The translations under genes were made by a program, and so were the position numbers. From Hepsetus odoe (taxonomy: Eukaryota > Chordata > Actinopteri > Characiformes > Hepsetidae), in assembly GCA_017165825.1 (NCBI GenBank), contig CM029387.1, forward strand, positions 9,211,822-9,275,821: a stretch of 64,000 nucleotides of DNA, in the 5' to 3' direction. This document shows positions 48,131 through 63,115 of the stretch, one piece after another. How positions within the stretch are numbered: the first letter of the stretch is position 1; each line of letters opens with the position of its first letter. The notes beneath the pieces were generated by a model, which made no database searches, had not been told where the DNA came from, and saw only the letters and a program-made list of their open reading frames with translations.

Positions 48131-49979
48131 TAGCGGTGTGCACCTGTGGGGGGCTCCCTGTTCTACCTTCCTCAGAGTGTGAGTATAGGTGTACCCCCCC
48201 CTTCAACCATGCTTAGACTTGACCCTGCCCCCTACGACCTCACTCTCTGCAGGTGTTCTAAGGTATTGTTAAAAGCAGGTAAGCAGAACCATCTCCCTGA
48301 CACTGGAGGTCTTTGCTGGGATGGGGTGAGGGGCAATGACTTTAGGTGTCGTGCAGAAAAGCAGACAGGTGAAAGGGGGCAGCTCTCTGAAAGAAATTCA
48401 CTAGGGAAACTTGTTGACAAAACCTGTTCCCCTGAAAAAGCACTGTATTACATGTGCTATTTGCTAAAAAAGCATCAAGGATGTAAAATGTTTAAAATAG
48501 ATTGCTCATTGCTTAGTAATTATGTTATTTTAAAAATGTGTGTATTGTTCTTCTAAAGTGGTGTGGTCTTTAATAATTTATTTGTGACTTAACATTAGTT
48601 ATATGAGAAGATAAATCTAAGGTCTAATTAGCAATTTTTTTAGCTGTCTTGCTTTTTTTCAATTTAGATATGGTCTCTTAAATCATAAGTGCATCATTGC
48701 TCTTGCTTCCTGTTTTATCTAATCTACTAGAATACTCCTGGAATCGCTATGACTCTGTATTGAGCTGCCATTGAGGAGCGATGAGGAGTTCCACCCTGTT
48801 TCCACCCTGCTTTAAAAACAATTGATGCCTCCCTGTCTCTCATCAATGTTATTTAAAAAGCAGTTTCCATTGTAATTTCCACTGAAAGACCCCCAAAAGA
48901 GGTAATTTTTATATCTGCTGTAAAAATAAGTTCAATTTTAATTTCCTACTCAAAACTCTGGGGAATATTTATCCCCTAACTATTTAGGCATCTACATAGC
49001 CTAGACAGCTTTCAGATGGATGGATGTAAAGGAATGAACGAAAATATTGAATTCAGACATGCAATTGAAAACTTATTTTCCAGTAATTTATGGCAGTCTT
49101 AAACTGCATATACACACCATGTTCACACAGCTTCCAACACAAACCATTCAATGGCTCCAGACATTCCAGGTGTGAGTCTGTGAGCCTGATTCTGCCCCCC
49201 TTGTCCAACCACCCACCTAAGTCTTCCCAGTCTGGGAGGGTGTTGGTGGGCCAGATAGCATTACCAGTGCCCGGGGATGTTTACTCTGTGAGAGATGGCT
49301 TTTCTCTGATAGTTACCAAGTGAAAGCACAGTAAATATTACCGTGTAACTGCAGGCTTGTACCCCACACAAACAGCATATACTGCAGAAGCATTTTCCCA
49401 AACGGGTGTAGCCATCGCAGTCTATGGATGAAAAGAAATTTGCAATGAACTGTTCAAGTTGCTTTTACAAGTCACATGACAGTTCAAAACATGTGGGATG
49501 GATGGTTAACTGAACAGCAAATTGTTGCTGTCAGTCAAAATCTTGTGACGCCACTTCATCATCTAAAATTACTTAATAAAATCTCTTTACACCACTGCGT
49601 GTTAGACTCAGTTATATATTTTATTTTATTTTCATTTTAATTTTATAATGATTAAATCATATTTTTAGAAAATAACCCTTTCAGTGATAGAAGGTTTTGT
49701 TAAAATAGCAACAAAATCATGCTTATTTCTAGATACATACATATTTGTATATATTTACAATGTTTGTGCATCACAAACTGGTATGGTATGACAGATTTAA
49801 AAGTAAAGGATAGTAAACAGAAAGAGAGAAGTGTACACCCAAAAAATGAGACAGTTGGAGGGAAAGGAAGCTGAACAGGCAGAGAGGACAAAGCAAGATG
49901 TGGCACGAGACAAACAAAGATAAATATCCTTGTAAGCGCGAGATAAATCAAAGTGGAATGTCCTATCACTATCCTTCTC
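48131..49979. other. Intergenic, no gene recognised
   Basis: Unique desert sequence; the 136-codon frame at 48146-48556 shows no family features. Confidence 0.4.
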
Positions 49980-50215
49980 TTGTTTAGGAGGCAAGCACAG
50001 CCACTAAGCCCCTCTCCGAGGGCCTGTCCGTACCTGCCTTAAGCCTCTACAACCCTGTGGCAGCTGTACCCTAGCGTTGACGAGCAACTCAGGTAGAAAT
50101 GAGCCGCACAATCTCATCCATAGACCCTATCGGAGCTCATGGTGTCATTGCCGTCTGGAGATTAAAAGCGGCTGACTCAACTGAGCTGGAGACTTGAGGC
50201 TTAAAGCAAAGCTGG
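49980..50215. promoter_or_regulatory. Candidate conserved noncoding block
   Basis: Unique, GC-richer segment (for example CCTCTCCGAGGGCCTGTCCG) amid AT-rich DNA. No coding evidence. Confidence 0.25.
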
Positions 50216-52942
<2,727 letters not shown>

Positions 52943-53092
52943 TTACATTTACATTTACAGCATTCAGCTTCCATGTCCTAATTACAGGGACAGCCCCCCT
53001 GGGGCAACTCAGGGTTAAGGGTCTTGCTCAGGGACCCAGTGGTGGTAGTGCCAGAGGCCAGATTCAAACCTGGGACCTCTTGAGCCATAGAA
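52943..53092 (-). mobile_element. tRNA-derived SINE, type A, reversed and truncated
   Basis: ACATTTACATTTACAG tail complement, TAATTACAGGGACAGCCCCC, GGGTTAAGGGTCTTGCTCAG, GACCCAGTGGTGGTAGTGC and B-box complement GATTCAAACCTGGGACCTC. The A-box end is missing. Confidence 0.8.
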
Positions 53093-53541
53093 GCATAAAA
53101 GCAAAACCTAGCATTGAATCAATCTTGATGTTGAGAAGGTGTGGGAAGATGCAAAATTACATTAAAACTTAAGTAACAAACCTGCTTTGAAAGGTAAAGA
53201 GTAGGAAGTACAGATATTAGTGTTAAAAACTGGGGGTAAGTAAAAAGTCATCAGGAAAATAAATGCTCAAATAAAGCACAACTACTTGAAAACTTTTAAG
53301 TACAGTATTAAAGTATTTACTTCTTTACTCTCATCTCTGGATTTGGGGAACTTCTAGTCGTGACCTAACATTCCCAGTTCCTAACCAAAGACTAAAAAAG
53401 TCTAAAATGGTCTCCTCTTAGATGATCAATGTCTCAGCGGTGAATGAACAATTCTGTAACTCCGTTGATGAACCATTTCTTTGAGCGTAAAGTTGGTTAT
53501 GTTGGATTAGAGGAAGGTTCACATTGTATAGATTACTACAT

Positions 53542-53826
53542 CAAAGGCGCAGTGGGTAGCAATGTCACCTCCCAGCAAGAAGGTTTTTGGTTTTGATTTC
53601 CAGTAAAGATGTCCTGGGTCTTGTCTGTGTGGATTTTGCATGTTCTCCTTATGTCTAGTTGTCTTAGACTTCCTCCTGCAGATATCCTCCAACATGCTCG
53701 TTACATGGAATTGGAGATGCTAAACTGCTTTTTGTGCTTCTCCGCTTTTTGCCCTATGAGTGCTAGGATAGGCTCCTGCATTCACAGCAATCCTCGCCAG
53801 AATAAGTGACTATGATAATGGATAGA
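53542..53826 (+). mobile_element. Dispersed SINE-like repeat, type C, decayed
   Basis: Second copy of the 21742 family: AAGGCGCAGTGGGTAGCAAT, CACCTCCCAGCAAGAAGG, GTGTGGATTTTGCATGTTCT, and a tail with GTGCTAGGATAGGCTCCTGC. Heavily diverged. Confidence 0.7.
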
Positions 53827-55739
53827 TAACCATATATGGGTAATTTGACAACAAAACACCACTGCAATACAGGTTCATAATACATAAAAAAAAACACATG
53901 TATCAAGCCATTTATAAAACAATTATACATATCTTTTTACTCCCGCAAGGTTCATTAAGTTAAATGCATGTAACGGCAATATTCTGAGAATGAAGTCCCT
54001 TTGCATTGTAACTTCCTTTGCTGAAGCTGGCGATATGCCAAATGAGCCTCTTATTGGCCAAAATGGGACAGCTGATGACAGCTATTGTATTTGCAATGCG
54101 GAAATGGTTGTAAAAACACTTGTATCCTGCTTTGCGCCTTGCTATGTGCACTTGGGTGCTACTGACTCTTGCACGTCCTGTAGACGTGTCCCTTTTTGAG
54201 TTGAAAGCACAGCCGATTCCATGAGACAGTCAAAAAGGCCAGTCTATTCTAGGCCATTGGTCTCAAGAGATAGGGAACAATTAACTGGGTTCAGCAGATT
54301 TACACAGTAAAGGTCAGAAATGTCCAACAGAGAAATCAGTGTATTATTGCTGAACTCAATTGTGCTGGGCAATAAATTGTGATTTTTTTTTTCATTATAT
54401 TGTGTACTGGTTTCCAAGACCTGACAGTTAAATGTCATTTTACTGGGTGTTTCAGATTGTTTGGAAAATAAGTTCAAAATACATACATACAATGTGGGTG
54501 CTTTCTGGTTAACTTTAAGATCAATTTTAAGAAAAGGAAACAAAAATTAGGTTTTATTTTTAAGTATTTTTTTTTTTTTAAGAGTTTCAGTATTCCCAAA
54601 GCATAAATTAACATTGTAAATGCAAGCTTTAATGAAAACACACAATGATACTGTAATGTTTTTGGAAAATATAGTGGTTTTATTGGTAACTCCCAGAATT
54701 ACAACCTTAGAACAGGAAAGACTGGGACAGAATGCAGTGATTTTTAAGTTGACTTTGTTTTGCTTTTTTTAAATAGCAGAAAACATGAACATGGCCAGCT
54801 TGAATCCATGCGCAAACATGCTTTCCTGCATTTCAGGTCTGCAACACATACTGAAACAGTAGGGACAGTAAAAGCATTTATCACTTTGTAATTCTGCCAT
54901 TCCTTCTCACAACCTTTAAAATATGTTTTGGCAATAAGGATACCACTCAATTAAGCCTTTAGAGTGTTATTTTGACCCATGATACCTGAAAAGTCACGGA
55001 GTTGTTGTTGTCTCTGCTAGGGACAGATCAGGACTGCAGGCAGGCCGGTTCAGTAACTGTACCTGCTTTTTCTGCAGCCATGTCTTTGTGATGGATGAAG
55101 AATTTAGTCTTGTTGAAAAATGCATTGACATCCTAGAAAAGGCACATCAAAGGCTTTTGTGGATTCAGGTTACAATTGTACAGGTTACAAACAACTTTTA
55201 ACATCACCTGTTCAAATTCACAACATAATTTTTTACTAGCCCTAAATTGTCCTTCTGTTCCCCTAACTTTTTTTGAAATGTGTTACTGATCTGAAATGAA
55301 AGCATGAATGAATATATATTTAAAAAAAAAACAGAACTAATCTTATGATTCAGAAATAATCTTGACCAGCCACTACAAATGAAAACAATGAATAAAAATA
55401 CAAAACGAGCTGTTTTTTTGCACATTTTCAATGTTTCATTTCATTTTTCATGATTATAATTCAGCAAAAAATGCATACTCTGCACACTGAAATTTCCAGA
55501 AAAATGCCCTTTTTATTTTATGTATTCCCTGTAGATTGATTATTTATTTTGACCTAAACATGGCATTTGATCAGGAGTATACTTGTATATGTGTAACACA
55601 ACTGAGAAACAGACATGGACATGAAACTGTGTCTCAAAAGTTTTGTGGCCTTCTTTGCAAAGCTCCTTTCAGGACAACCTATGCTTTTTTTCATTCGTTC
55701 TACCTTTCACCCCGTCACCTTCATAAGCTCGTGCAGAGG
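53827..55739. other. Intergenic, no gene recognised
   Basis: AT-rich desert sequence. Short frames (53960-54199, 54244-54543, 54744-54950, 55204-55431) have no family resemblance. Confidence 0.4.
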
Positions 55740-56416
55740 GGGAGGCACAAAGTTCAGGCCTGCCAGACTCAATAAAGCCTGACTGCGAGTCAGTCCCGTT
55801 GCCGCCCGCGGCCACTGGACGCCGGGCCGGGGCACAACCTCCTGCTTCCACAGTTCTGAACCTTGTCATCATTGAACGCAACATGGCAGCGTTTGCACCA
55901 TTACCTCAGGGAGCCACAGGCGGATCAAAGCCGGGCTCTTCAGATGCGGATATGGGCCAGGGAAAAGTAAATTAGATTTAAAAGAAATGAGACAGGGCCT
56001 TAGGTTGACAGAGGGTGGAGGCAAATGGGTTTTAATTTAGAAAACAAATTGGTAACCGATTTATTACGCAACACAATCCAGCCTAAGGAGGCTCTGATGG
56101 ATAGGCTTCTTATGCATGCCTCAAGATCTCTCGAGGCGTATTAGCGTTGGCGACCTCTGGCATGGCTGTGGATTAATCTGTACCCTCGGCACCCTATTTA
56201 GCAAAGGAGCATTCTAGAACAACCTGTTTCTTGTTTAGTCTTGAATGAGATTCTGCAAGGTTTTCGCAGTCATTCACATAAGAACGGTTGGATCAAGGTC
56301 AACTTGAAAGAGATAGGCTTGGCAGAAAGAACACACTGGAATCTTGGAGATTCACACAAAAGCAAATGCAATAACCATACATCAACCATGAATATTAGTA
56401 GATTGGCCTCTGTCTG

Positions 56417-56457
<41 letters not shown>

Positions 56458-56960
56458 GCAAGAAGAGAAGAGCATCAGTGCGAGAAACGAGGTGAAATCT
56501 GGAGAAAGGTGACCTGAGTTTGCTCCGGACGGCCCCTCTCTTTGGGCGAACCCCTAAAATTCATCAAATTGGATCAAGATGACATCAATAATAGACTCAA
56601 GCTGGAGCACAGAGAGGACCAAATGATCCATACAGTGTTTTTTCCCTCGAACAGCACATTTCAACCACGGTCACCATCACGTTTATGACATCAAAAGATT
56701 CATCGCAGATGTCAACACATTCACGGCCTGCAGGACTGTTTCGTCTTATTTCAGGGCTTTATCGCATTAAGGCCAGCTCCCATAATGCTTTTAAATTCTA
56801 TTAATGAGTCACCCTAGCCTTTCTGAACACCATCACAGTCTGAAACCATTAGCCATAGTGCAGCATAGTGGACACACACAAAGCAATTGCTCATAGCAAG
56901 CTTGACTAACAATCTATAAAAGGGAGGCTGGAAGAAAATTTCATGATGAAGACAGGCATA
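55740..56960. promoter_or_regulatory. Candidate regulatory region with a GC-rich core
   Basis: Starts with a CpG-rich core near 55795-55840 (TTGCCGCCCGCGGCCACTGG), continues as unique balanced sequence with TTATGCATGC (56110) and ATTAATGAGTCACC (AP-1-like, near 56801), and is interrupted by a (GT)n run at 56418-56452. No open frame with a recognisable domain. Confidence 0.3.
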
Positions 56961-58600
56961 ATTCATCTAGACCAATGAATTATGGGATACCACATTAATC
57001 TACCTTATCTTGCATGTATTTCTGCCCATCATATCTAGCTGTGAAGACTATTGTGACCTCGCTGTCATGTTACCAAGGCCACTAATCAAATTTCCACTTT
57101 TTTCTCCTGGTTCAAGTATGTGAAGGCTCATGCAAAATCCACCCCTGCCTTGTGCTGCCCGCTGCACACCCTTTCTCCTCTTATGTGCGATGAGGTCAGC
57201 TCATGTGTAATTCCTGAGATGAAAGACAATCCCTGTGTTTTCATTCAGTAAAAGTGAGAGGAAAAATCAGCTCTATGTAGGCCCCTGTGAAACACCATAT
57301 GGAGCAAAAACTGTGCAAATTAATGCTGATGCTTATCAGGAATCAAGGTCTACAACAGCTATAAACCTATTAATATCAAATAGCCGATCTGGTATCTTGG
57401 TCAAAGTACTTTTCTACAGGATATCTGGTCTTTATGTCACATCCAGCTATCCCTTTATGACAACATACAATAAGCATACAGTGATGTGAAAGGAAAACTT
57501 CTATAAAATGTACCGGACACATGTGCGCGCACACACACACATACACACACACACACACATAGATAGAAAATAAAATACAAAGGTTATTACAATCTTCATT
57601 GTGTTATTTCAATGATTTGATGTTATTATTATTATTTTTCCAATAAAAGCTTCCCTTTTACCTGTAAAATGGCTTTTACCATTATCAACCAAATCTCACT
57701 AACCTGAGGTCAACCTTTTCAATCAATCAGTCAGTAAGTCAAAGCAATATTTTCATTACAAAGGATGGCAAGACATCTCCACAGTGTCAAAGTGTTCATG
57801 TTTTCAATTATCCTGGGAACACTAGGTCCTAACAAGAAGCCAAATACTCACACTTACCAAAGGATTCTCAAGCATTAGTCTACATTCAGTGTTACTACAA
57901 GTATCCCACACATAAACATACACACACACACACACACATGCTCACATACACCCACTCACATACACACACACACCTACACATACACACACAAACACCCTCG
58001 AGCTGTCAGTCAACAGACCCATCCAACATGAGGCCTAGAGGCCCCTGGCTTCTCACTCCTCCATTCATGCTGCAGCGCTGCAATAACAGCCTGTATCCTC
58101 CCATTGTGAGCTGCTCTTAAACGATCACAGGAAACGGGCTGAGGATCCGGGCCGCACGACCACAGCGTAACGGACAGACGGCCCATTTTGAGTTTGGCGG
58201 ATGGTACAAGGCTCCGTCAGAAAGGGGTCTGTTTTTATGGACCTGGACTTGCCCATAGACCTTTTACAAAAGAGCAAATTGAGGTCAAGTATGTGTAACA
58301 TGCAAGCACTCCCAACTGGCAAATGGTGGAATCACGAGCCTCTCAGCCTCAGCCTACTGGATATTTTAGTCAGCTATTAAGTTAGTAGGTACAAGATGGT
58401 CAATGAGTTAAAAAGTAGTAAACCTTCACAGCCAGTATTTTAACTTCTATATAGTGCAGGGAGTGCAGAATCATTTGAGATGAAGTGCACTATGCAGGGA
58501 GAAGGAAACCATTTGAGATTTAGTCTAGTATGTAGGGAATAGGGAACCATTAAAGATTCAGCCCCAGTATTAAAAAAAAAATTCTGTAACGTTTGGTGCT
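56961..58600. other. Intergenic with CA microsatellites
   Basis: CA/CATA-type runs at about 57528-57560 and 57913-57991. 58000-58370 is GC-richer and unique. No gene recognised. Confidence 0.45.
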
Positions 58601-58604
58601 GCTG

Positions 58605-58633
58605 TTCTCATCAGAGTGGTACTCTGATGAGAA
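58605..58633. other. Perfect 13-bp inverted repeat
   Basis: TTCTCATCAGAGT (58605-58617), a GGT spacer, then ACTCTGATGAGAA (58621-58633): a perfect 13-bp stem with a 3-nt loop. Function unknown. Confidence 0.9.
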
Positions 58634-60639
58634 AAATGAAGTAAACTATGAAGCAAATGTTGTAACTGTTGAATGTAGGTCATGAAATCGACTGCAATAT
58701 AAGAAGTTTCTGCTCCTATAGCAATCCATGGTCACTGGATGGCATTAACACATAAGAAATCATATCTTTTGGCAGAAGAGTTATTATTAAAAGAGAAACT
58801 TCATCTCGTTGATTATCTTTTGTTACTTCACGAGTGGTGTTTTTTCCCTATTCCATGTTCCATATTGGCTAAATTCTTTTCACAGCATAATGCTGGAGTC
58901 CATCCAAGCTCACACAGGGCGAAGGACAGGGGGACACATAAATTTGAAAAGTTTTACTTGTGTTATAAAATGTGTTATCATATGTTATTATATAATAATC
59001 ACTCTTCTTTGATTATTTATATGAAGGTAATTTCACCTGGACACCATGGACTACTGAAGTTCCTCCTCATTATGTATTTCAATGTTTTCATGAACTAGTG
59101 AACTTTTCTGTCCTTTAATAATGAACATAACACAAAATGTTATTCGCAAAATAGTCCTTTCATACTTAATTTTTTCATCAGAGAAACACTGTGACAGCAA
59201 CAGTAGCAATAAACGCTACAACCCTTTGTACAGAATTCAGTTGTTTGTTGGCCTGTAGTTCAGCCAATCACAATTTAGAATGAATGTACATCTTAGTGTT
59301 GCATGCTAATTCAAACACATTGAAAAAAAATACAGTATGAAGCACAATATAGTTTTAGCAAAGTCCATGTACAAAGATGACCTTTGAATAAAATTCTTGA
59401 TCATTTTCATCCCCAAGTTTCATATGACTTGAGGAACTATTAGAAAAAATGGCATTTATATTTGTCAGCATTTGCCTGTGTGTGCATATTATAATGATTT
59501 AATGATTTTTTTTTATTACGAATACAAAATTCTAATGGACAATCTCTTCCCTTTTGTGTTTCTGCCAGTGCACAAAAATATTTGACTCACAATATGCACT
59601 AACATCTGTTTCAGAAAAGAATAGGTATAGAACAACAGTTTTAGCTCTAAAATTCCATCCATTCAAATTGCAAATCTGTAAAAGACACCTTCCTCATATC
59701 AACCCACGATTTGATTTCAGTTGCGCCTATCTTGTGTGGTAGAATCTTGCCTAATGGCCTTCACTGGCTACAAGGGTGACTGTGGTGCATTTATGTGACT
59801 GATCTTAGCAGAGCTCTTGTTAGGTTGCTGCTTTGTTGTCTGTATCTTATAAAAAAGAACACAAAAACACCTCGCACACTAGTAGCCCCCTGTGTTTCCA
59901 AGCCTGTGTGGATGGGCTAATTACCATGTGAGACTGAAACGTTGGGTGGGTGATTGGTGATGAGGGATACATTTAAGTATCTCTCAGCTCTGGGCCTAAT
60001 TAGACAGATAAGTTGAAACAGCCGGTCAGCGGCATGGCTAACTGAAATCCGAAGCTGAAGGAGTATGAGGGTTTATGCATATGAGAGGCTGGGTGTGTTG
60101 TGGGCTCAAACTGGGAAGGCAAAGCAAAGCAAGCTCAGTTTTAAGTGTAAGCATTGTGACTTCCTTGTTCTTAGAAAGCAGGAACATACATGGAACATTT
60201 TAGAAGACCTAGATCATGGAAAAGCAAACATATAATTTTTTAAATAAAAGAATTTGCTCCAGTGTATAAACACTGTTTGAAAATGTACCGTTCGTTACCT
60301 GGCCCATGCCGTTCACATTCAAAAAATAAGCCTAAAAATATTGTTGCTGTGATGTCAACCAAAGTATTGACATATTTCTCCTTATTTAGCCCATAGTGGT
60401 CTAACTCTGTCCATTCACATTGAATTTATCAGTTCCAGTGTTCCAGCTCATAATGCTTATTGAATGAGGCCTGATATTAAGCCGCAGTAAAGGGTAATCT
60501 AATCAGAACAGAATCCAAAATCTTTTTTAAGCTTTTTAGAATGATTTGCCTTTGTGCTTTGGATCAATGCCCTGCCACCTTTAATTGCACTATAGCTTCA
60601 AATGACTGATAACCAGTATTCTCTTTTAGCACTTTCTAG
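58634..60639. other. Intergenic, no gene recognised
   Basis: 58885-58945 resembles the tail of a common fish dispersed repeat (GGAGTCCATCCAAGCTCACA). The block 59870-60130 is GC-richer with CCTAATTAGACAGATAAG (homeodomain and GATA-like) and TTATGCATATGAG (POU-like), a candidate regulatory element. No coding gene. Confidence 0.4.
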
Positions 60640-61200
60640 TACAGAGCTGAAGTCATCCTTCCCTCCTCAATCCCTTATGGCACATCCACCAGGCCCTTAA
60701 GTGGCAGGGTATTTCCACATTTCCATCACACTACCACCACAATGTTTGACTGTGGGCATGGTATTCTTATTTTGCAAAGCTTTATTTGCTTTGTGGCATG
60801 TCTTCCAATAAAAGTTCCACTTTAATGTTCTTAGTCTATAGAACATTAAATGTTTTGGCAGTAATCAACTTGTTTTAAATGCAGAGTTTTTGAGTTTTTT
60901 GTGCCTTGCCACTCTTCCATTGATTCCATTTTACCCAGTGTCTTTTTCATGGTGGAATGAAGAAAAGACTGACATTAACCGAGCTGAGAGAGGCCTGTAG
61001 CTGGTTATGTGTTCCTCTGTGTTTTTCCGTGACTTCTCTGCTCTGGACTTCTATGGCCCTCACTGTGGTTTACTAGGCTGTTTTTTGAGGTGCTGTGAAA
61101 AGTTAGTAGCAAGCCTACATGGTCCTTAGGATGCTGCTGTTGTGCTGTTTGTTATCACAGCTGAAGCTGCCGAGAGTACTTTCTGACAGGATTAAGCATT
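60640..61200 (-). mobile_element. Decayed Tc1/mariner-type transposase fragment
   Basis: The minus-strand translation near 60765-60705 reads NTMPTVKHCGGSVM, the hallmark block of fish Tc1-type transposases (PTVKHGGGSVM). Upstream on that strand are further decayed matches to the N-terminal region (the stretch around 60900-61080). Stops and indels show it is inactive. Confidence 0.75.
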
Positions 61201-61280
61201 AATGTTGAAGTCACATAAACTATTAGTTCAATCTCAGTTCAGTCATCAATGGTAGAAGATGTACTGAATGGTGCAAGCCA

Positions 61281-61402
61281 GGGCAGTGGTGGCCTAGTGG
61301 TTATGGAGTCAGGATCAGAAGGTTGTGGGTTTGAATCCCATACCAGTAGGTTTCCCTGAGGTACCCTTGAGCAAGGTACCATCACTGCTCCCTGGGTGCT
61401 TT
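61281..61402 (+). mobile_element. tRNA-derived SINE, type B, truncated
   Basis: GGGCAGTGGTGGCCTAGTGG head, GTGGGTTTGAATCCCATACC B box, and GAGGTACCCTTGAGCAAGGT. It stops at GCTCCCTGGGTGC and lacks the tail. It lies between two DNA-transposon remnants. Confidence 0.85.
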
Positions 61403-61639
61403 CAAGACCCCTGTTAAAAGCAAGCAACTCAGAAGCATCTTATTTCTGCTTCACTGGAATCAATCATGTAACAGGAATAAGGAGAATTCAGGAACTGGGC
61501 AGGCTTTTTAAGATGTTTTCTAATAGGTTAGACAGGAAGTCTAATCTGGCTTTTCTATACTTGAGTGTTACCTATGGTCTGTATCTAGAGGTAAACCCTA
61601 TATATTTAAATTCATTAAAGCATCTTTTGGTTGTAGACT

Positions 61640-62198
61640 TTGACAGTGATACGCATTGATTTTTTAGAGTGTTTTTGACTTGGGTAGATGCTGCGAAAGG
61701 AATCATCCACCTTAAAAGTCGTCTGTGGTCTCCTAGGCCTGGTGACCTTGGCTCACAAGTGCACATTTTTTAAAGAATGTACTGAACCGTTGATTTGACC
61801 ACTTTTACAGTTTAAGCTCACTCTCTGACATCTGCTTTCATTTTTTCAGCCTAATCATGGCTTCCGTCTTGTGTAGTGCAACCTCTTTAGACCTCGTATT
61901 CAATTCTAGTGAAAAGCAACCAAAAGCAAAATTCAGTGCTTGAAATCAACTAATAATTTGCTTAATTTATCATGGAATAATGAGAGAACAGGTTTCAAAA
62001 TGACTGTGTAAAATGGCTGTAATTCCTGAAAGCTTACTAAGTACCTTTGTTAAATCTCTCCAATTAAAGCTGAAAGTCTGAACTTTCATCACACCTTGAT
62101 TGCTTTATTTAAAATGTGTAGTGGATGTAAAGAACAACACCACTGTCACGGCTGGAGAGTTGCATCACTGTCCAAATGCTTATGGACCTAAATGTATT
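61640..62198. mobile_element. Decayed DNA-transposon-like dispersed repeat
   Basis: The run from about 61780 (ACCACTTTTACAGTTTAAGC, TTTTTTCAGCCTAATCATGG, CTCTCCAATTAAAGCTGAAA) to GTCCAAATGCTTATGGACCT at 62172-62191 matches the end layout of a common fish DNA-transposon repeat family. No transposase frame remains here. The left limit is uncertain. Confidence 0.55.
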
Positions 62199-62780
62199 TT
62201 TAAATCAGTTATTGGCTGAGATGATGGAGGGAGTTGTAGGGCAAAATAGAAATTTACCACTAATTTACCACTAAATAGATTTACCACTATTTTTTCACTA
62301 TTAAATTGACACGCAAGGGCTGTTGTATAGGTTCACTGGTGATTTTGAATAGTAAATAAAATGACTGTTTAGCATTGTAGACATTGTGACACCTGGTTCT
62401 TATCGCTTCTATTGTAAAGAAAATCAAGCCAGCATTTTTCTTTACAATGCACCATTTCACATCAAACCATTCGTAATGACTTTGTTAACAGCTGAATTAT
62501 GCAGAAACAAAACATTATGAAGTTCTAGAAACACTGTTACACCTGTTTTAGCTGTATAACTTTTAATTAACTAAACTTGATCCAAAAAAATCTACATTTA
62601 ATCTGTCCAGAACTCAGCAGTCTTGTAACAACATAGCCAGTTTCCATAAAGGGAACTAAGCAAACAAATACAACCCAAAACACATAGATTATATCTTGAG
62701 AGATCAATGTCAACAACAGCAAAACAAAACAGTGACCAATAACCAAGAAGCTAGTTCTGCTGTGGGTGTATTTGTGAGAC

Positions 62781-62785
<5 letters not shown>
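62199..62785. other. Intergenic, nothing recognised
   Basis: AT-rich, with a short tandem TTTACCACTA motif repeated near 62252-62290. Confidence 0.45.
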
Positions 62786-62839
<54 letters not shown>

Positions 62840-62854
62840 GAGAAAGAGAGAGAG
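62786..62854. repeat. (GA)n microsatellite
   Basis: About 34 GA units with one GTGAGAGAAAG break. Confidence 0.95.
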
Positions 62855-63115
62855 AGCCCAGCTGCAGTAACTCCACTGAAGGACCTCCTAACTGATAAGC
62901 GTTCACAGCTGCAGGGCTGGAGCAGATGGGCAGATCCAGAGCCGGTTTGCAGGCCCACAATTAACCATGCTATCCATCAACGGATTGCTAATGAGGAGGG
63001 GGGCAAGGCTCAGACCCTCCCAGGAAATCCCCAACATTGAGGGTCCTGCGGGAGAATCAAGCCTGATGACTGTCACTGGGTCACAGAGGCAAGCCCTGAA
63101 GTTTGACACTTAAAA
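62855..63115. promoter_or_regulatory. Candidate conserved noncoding block
   Basis: GC-richer unique sequence (for example GGCAGATCCAGAGCCGGTTT, CAACGGATTGCTAATGAGGA) with no coding frame. Inferred from texture only. Confidence 0.25.
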
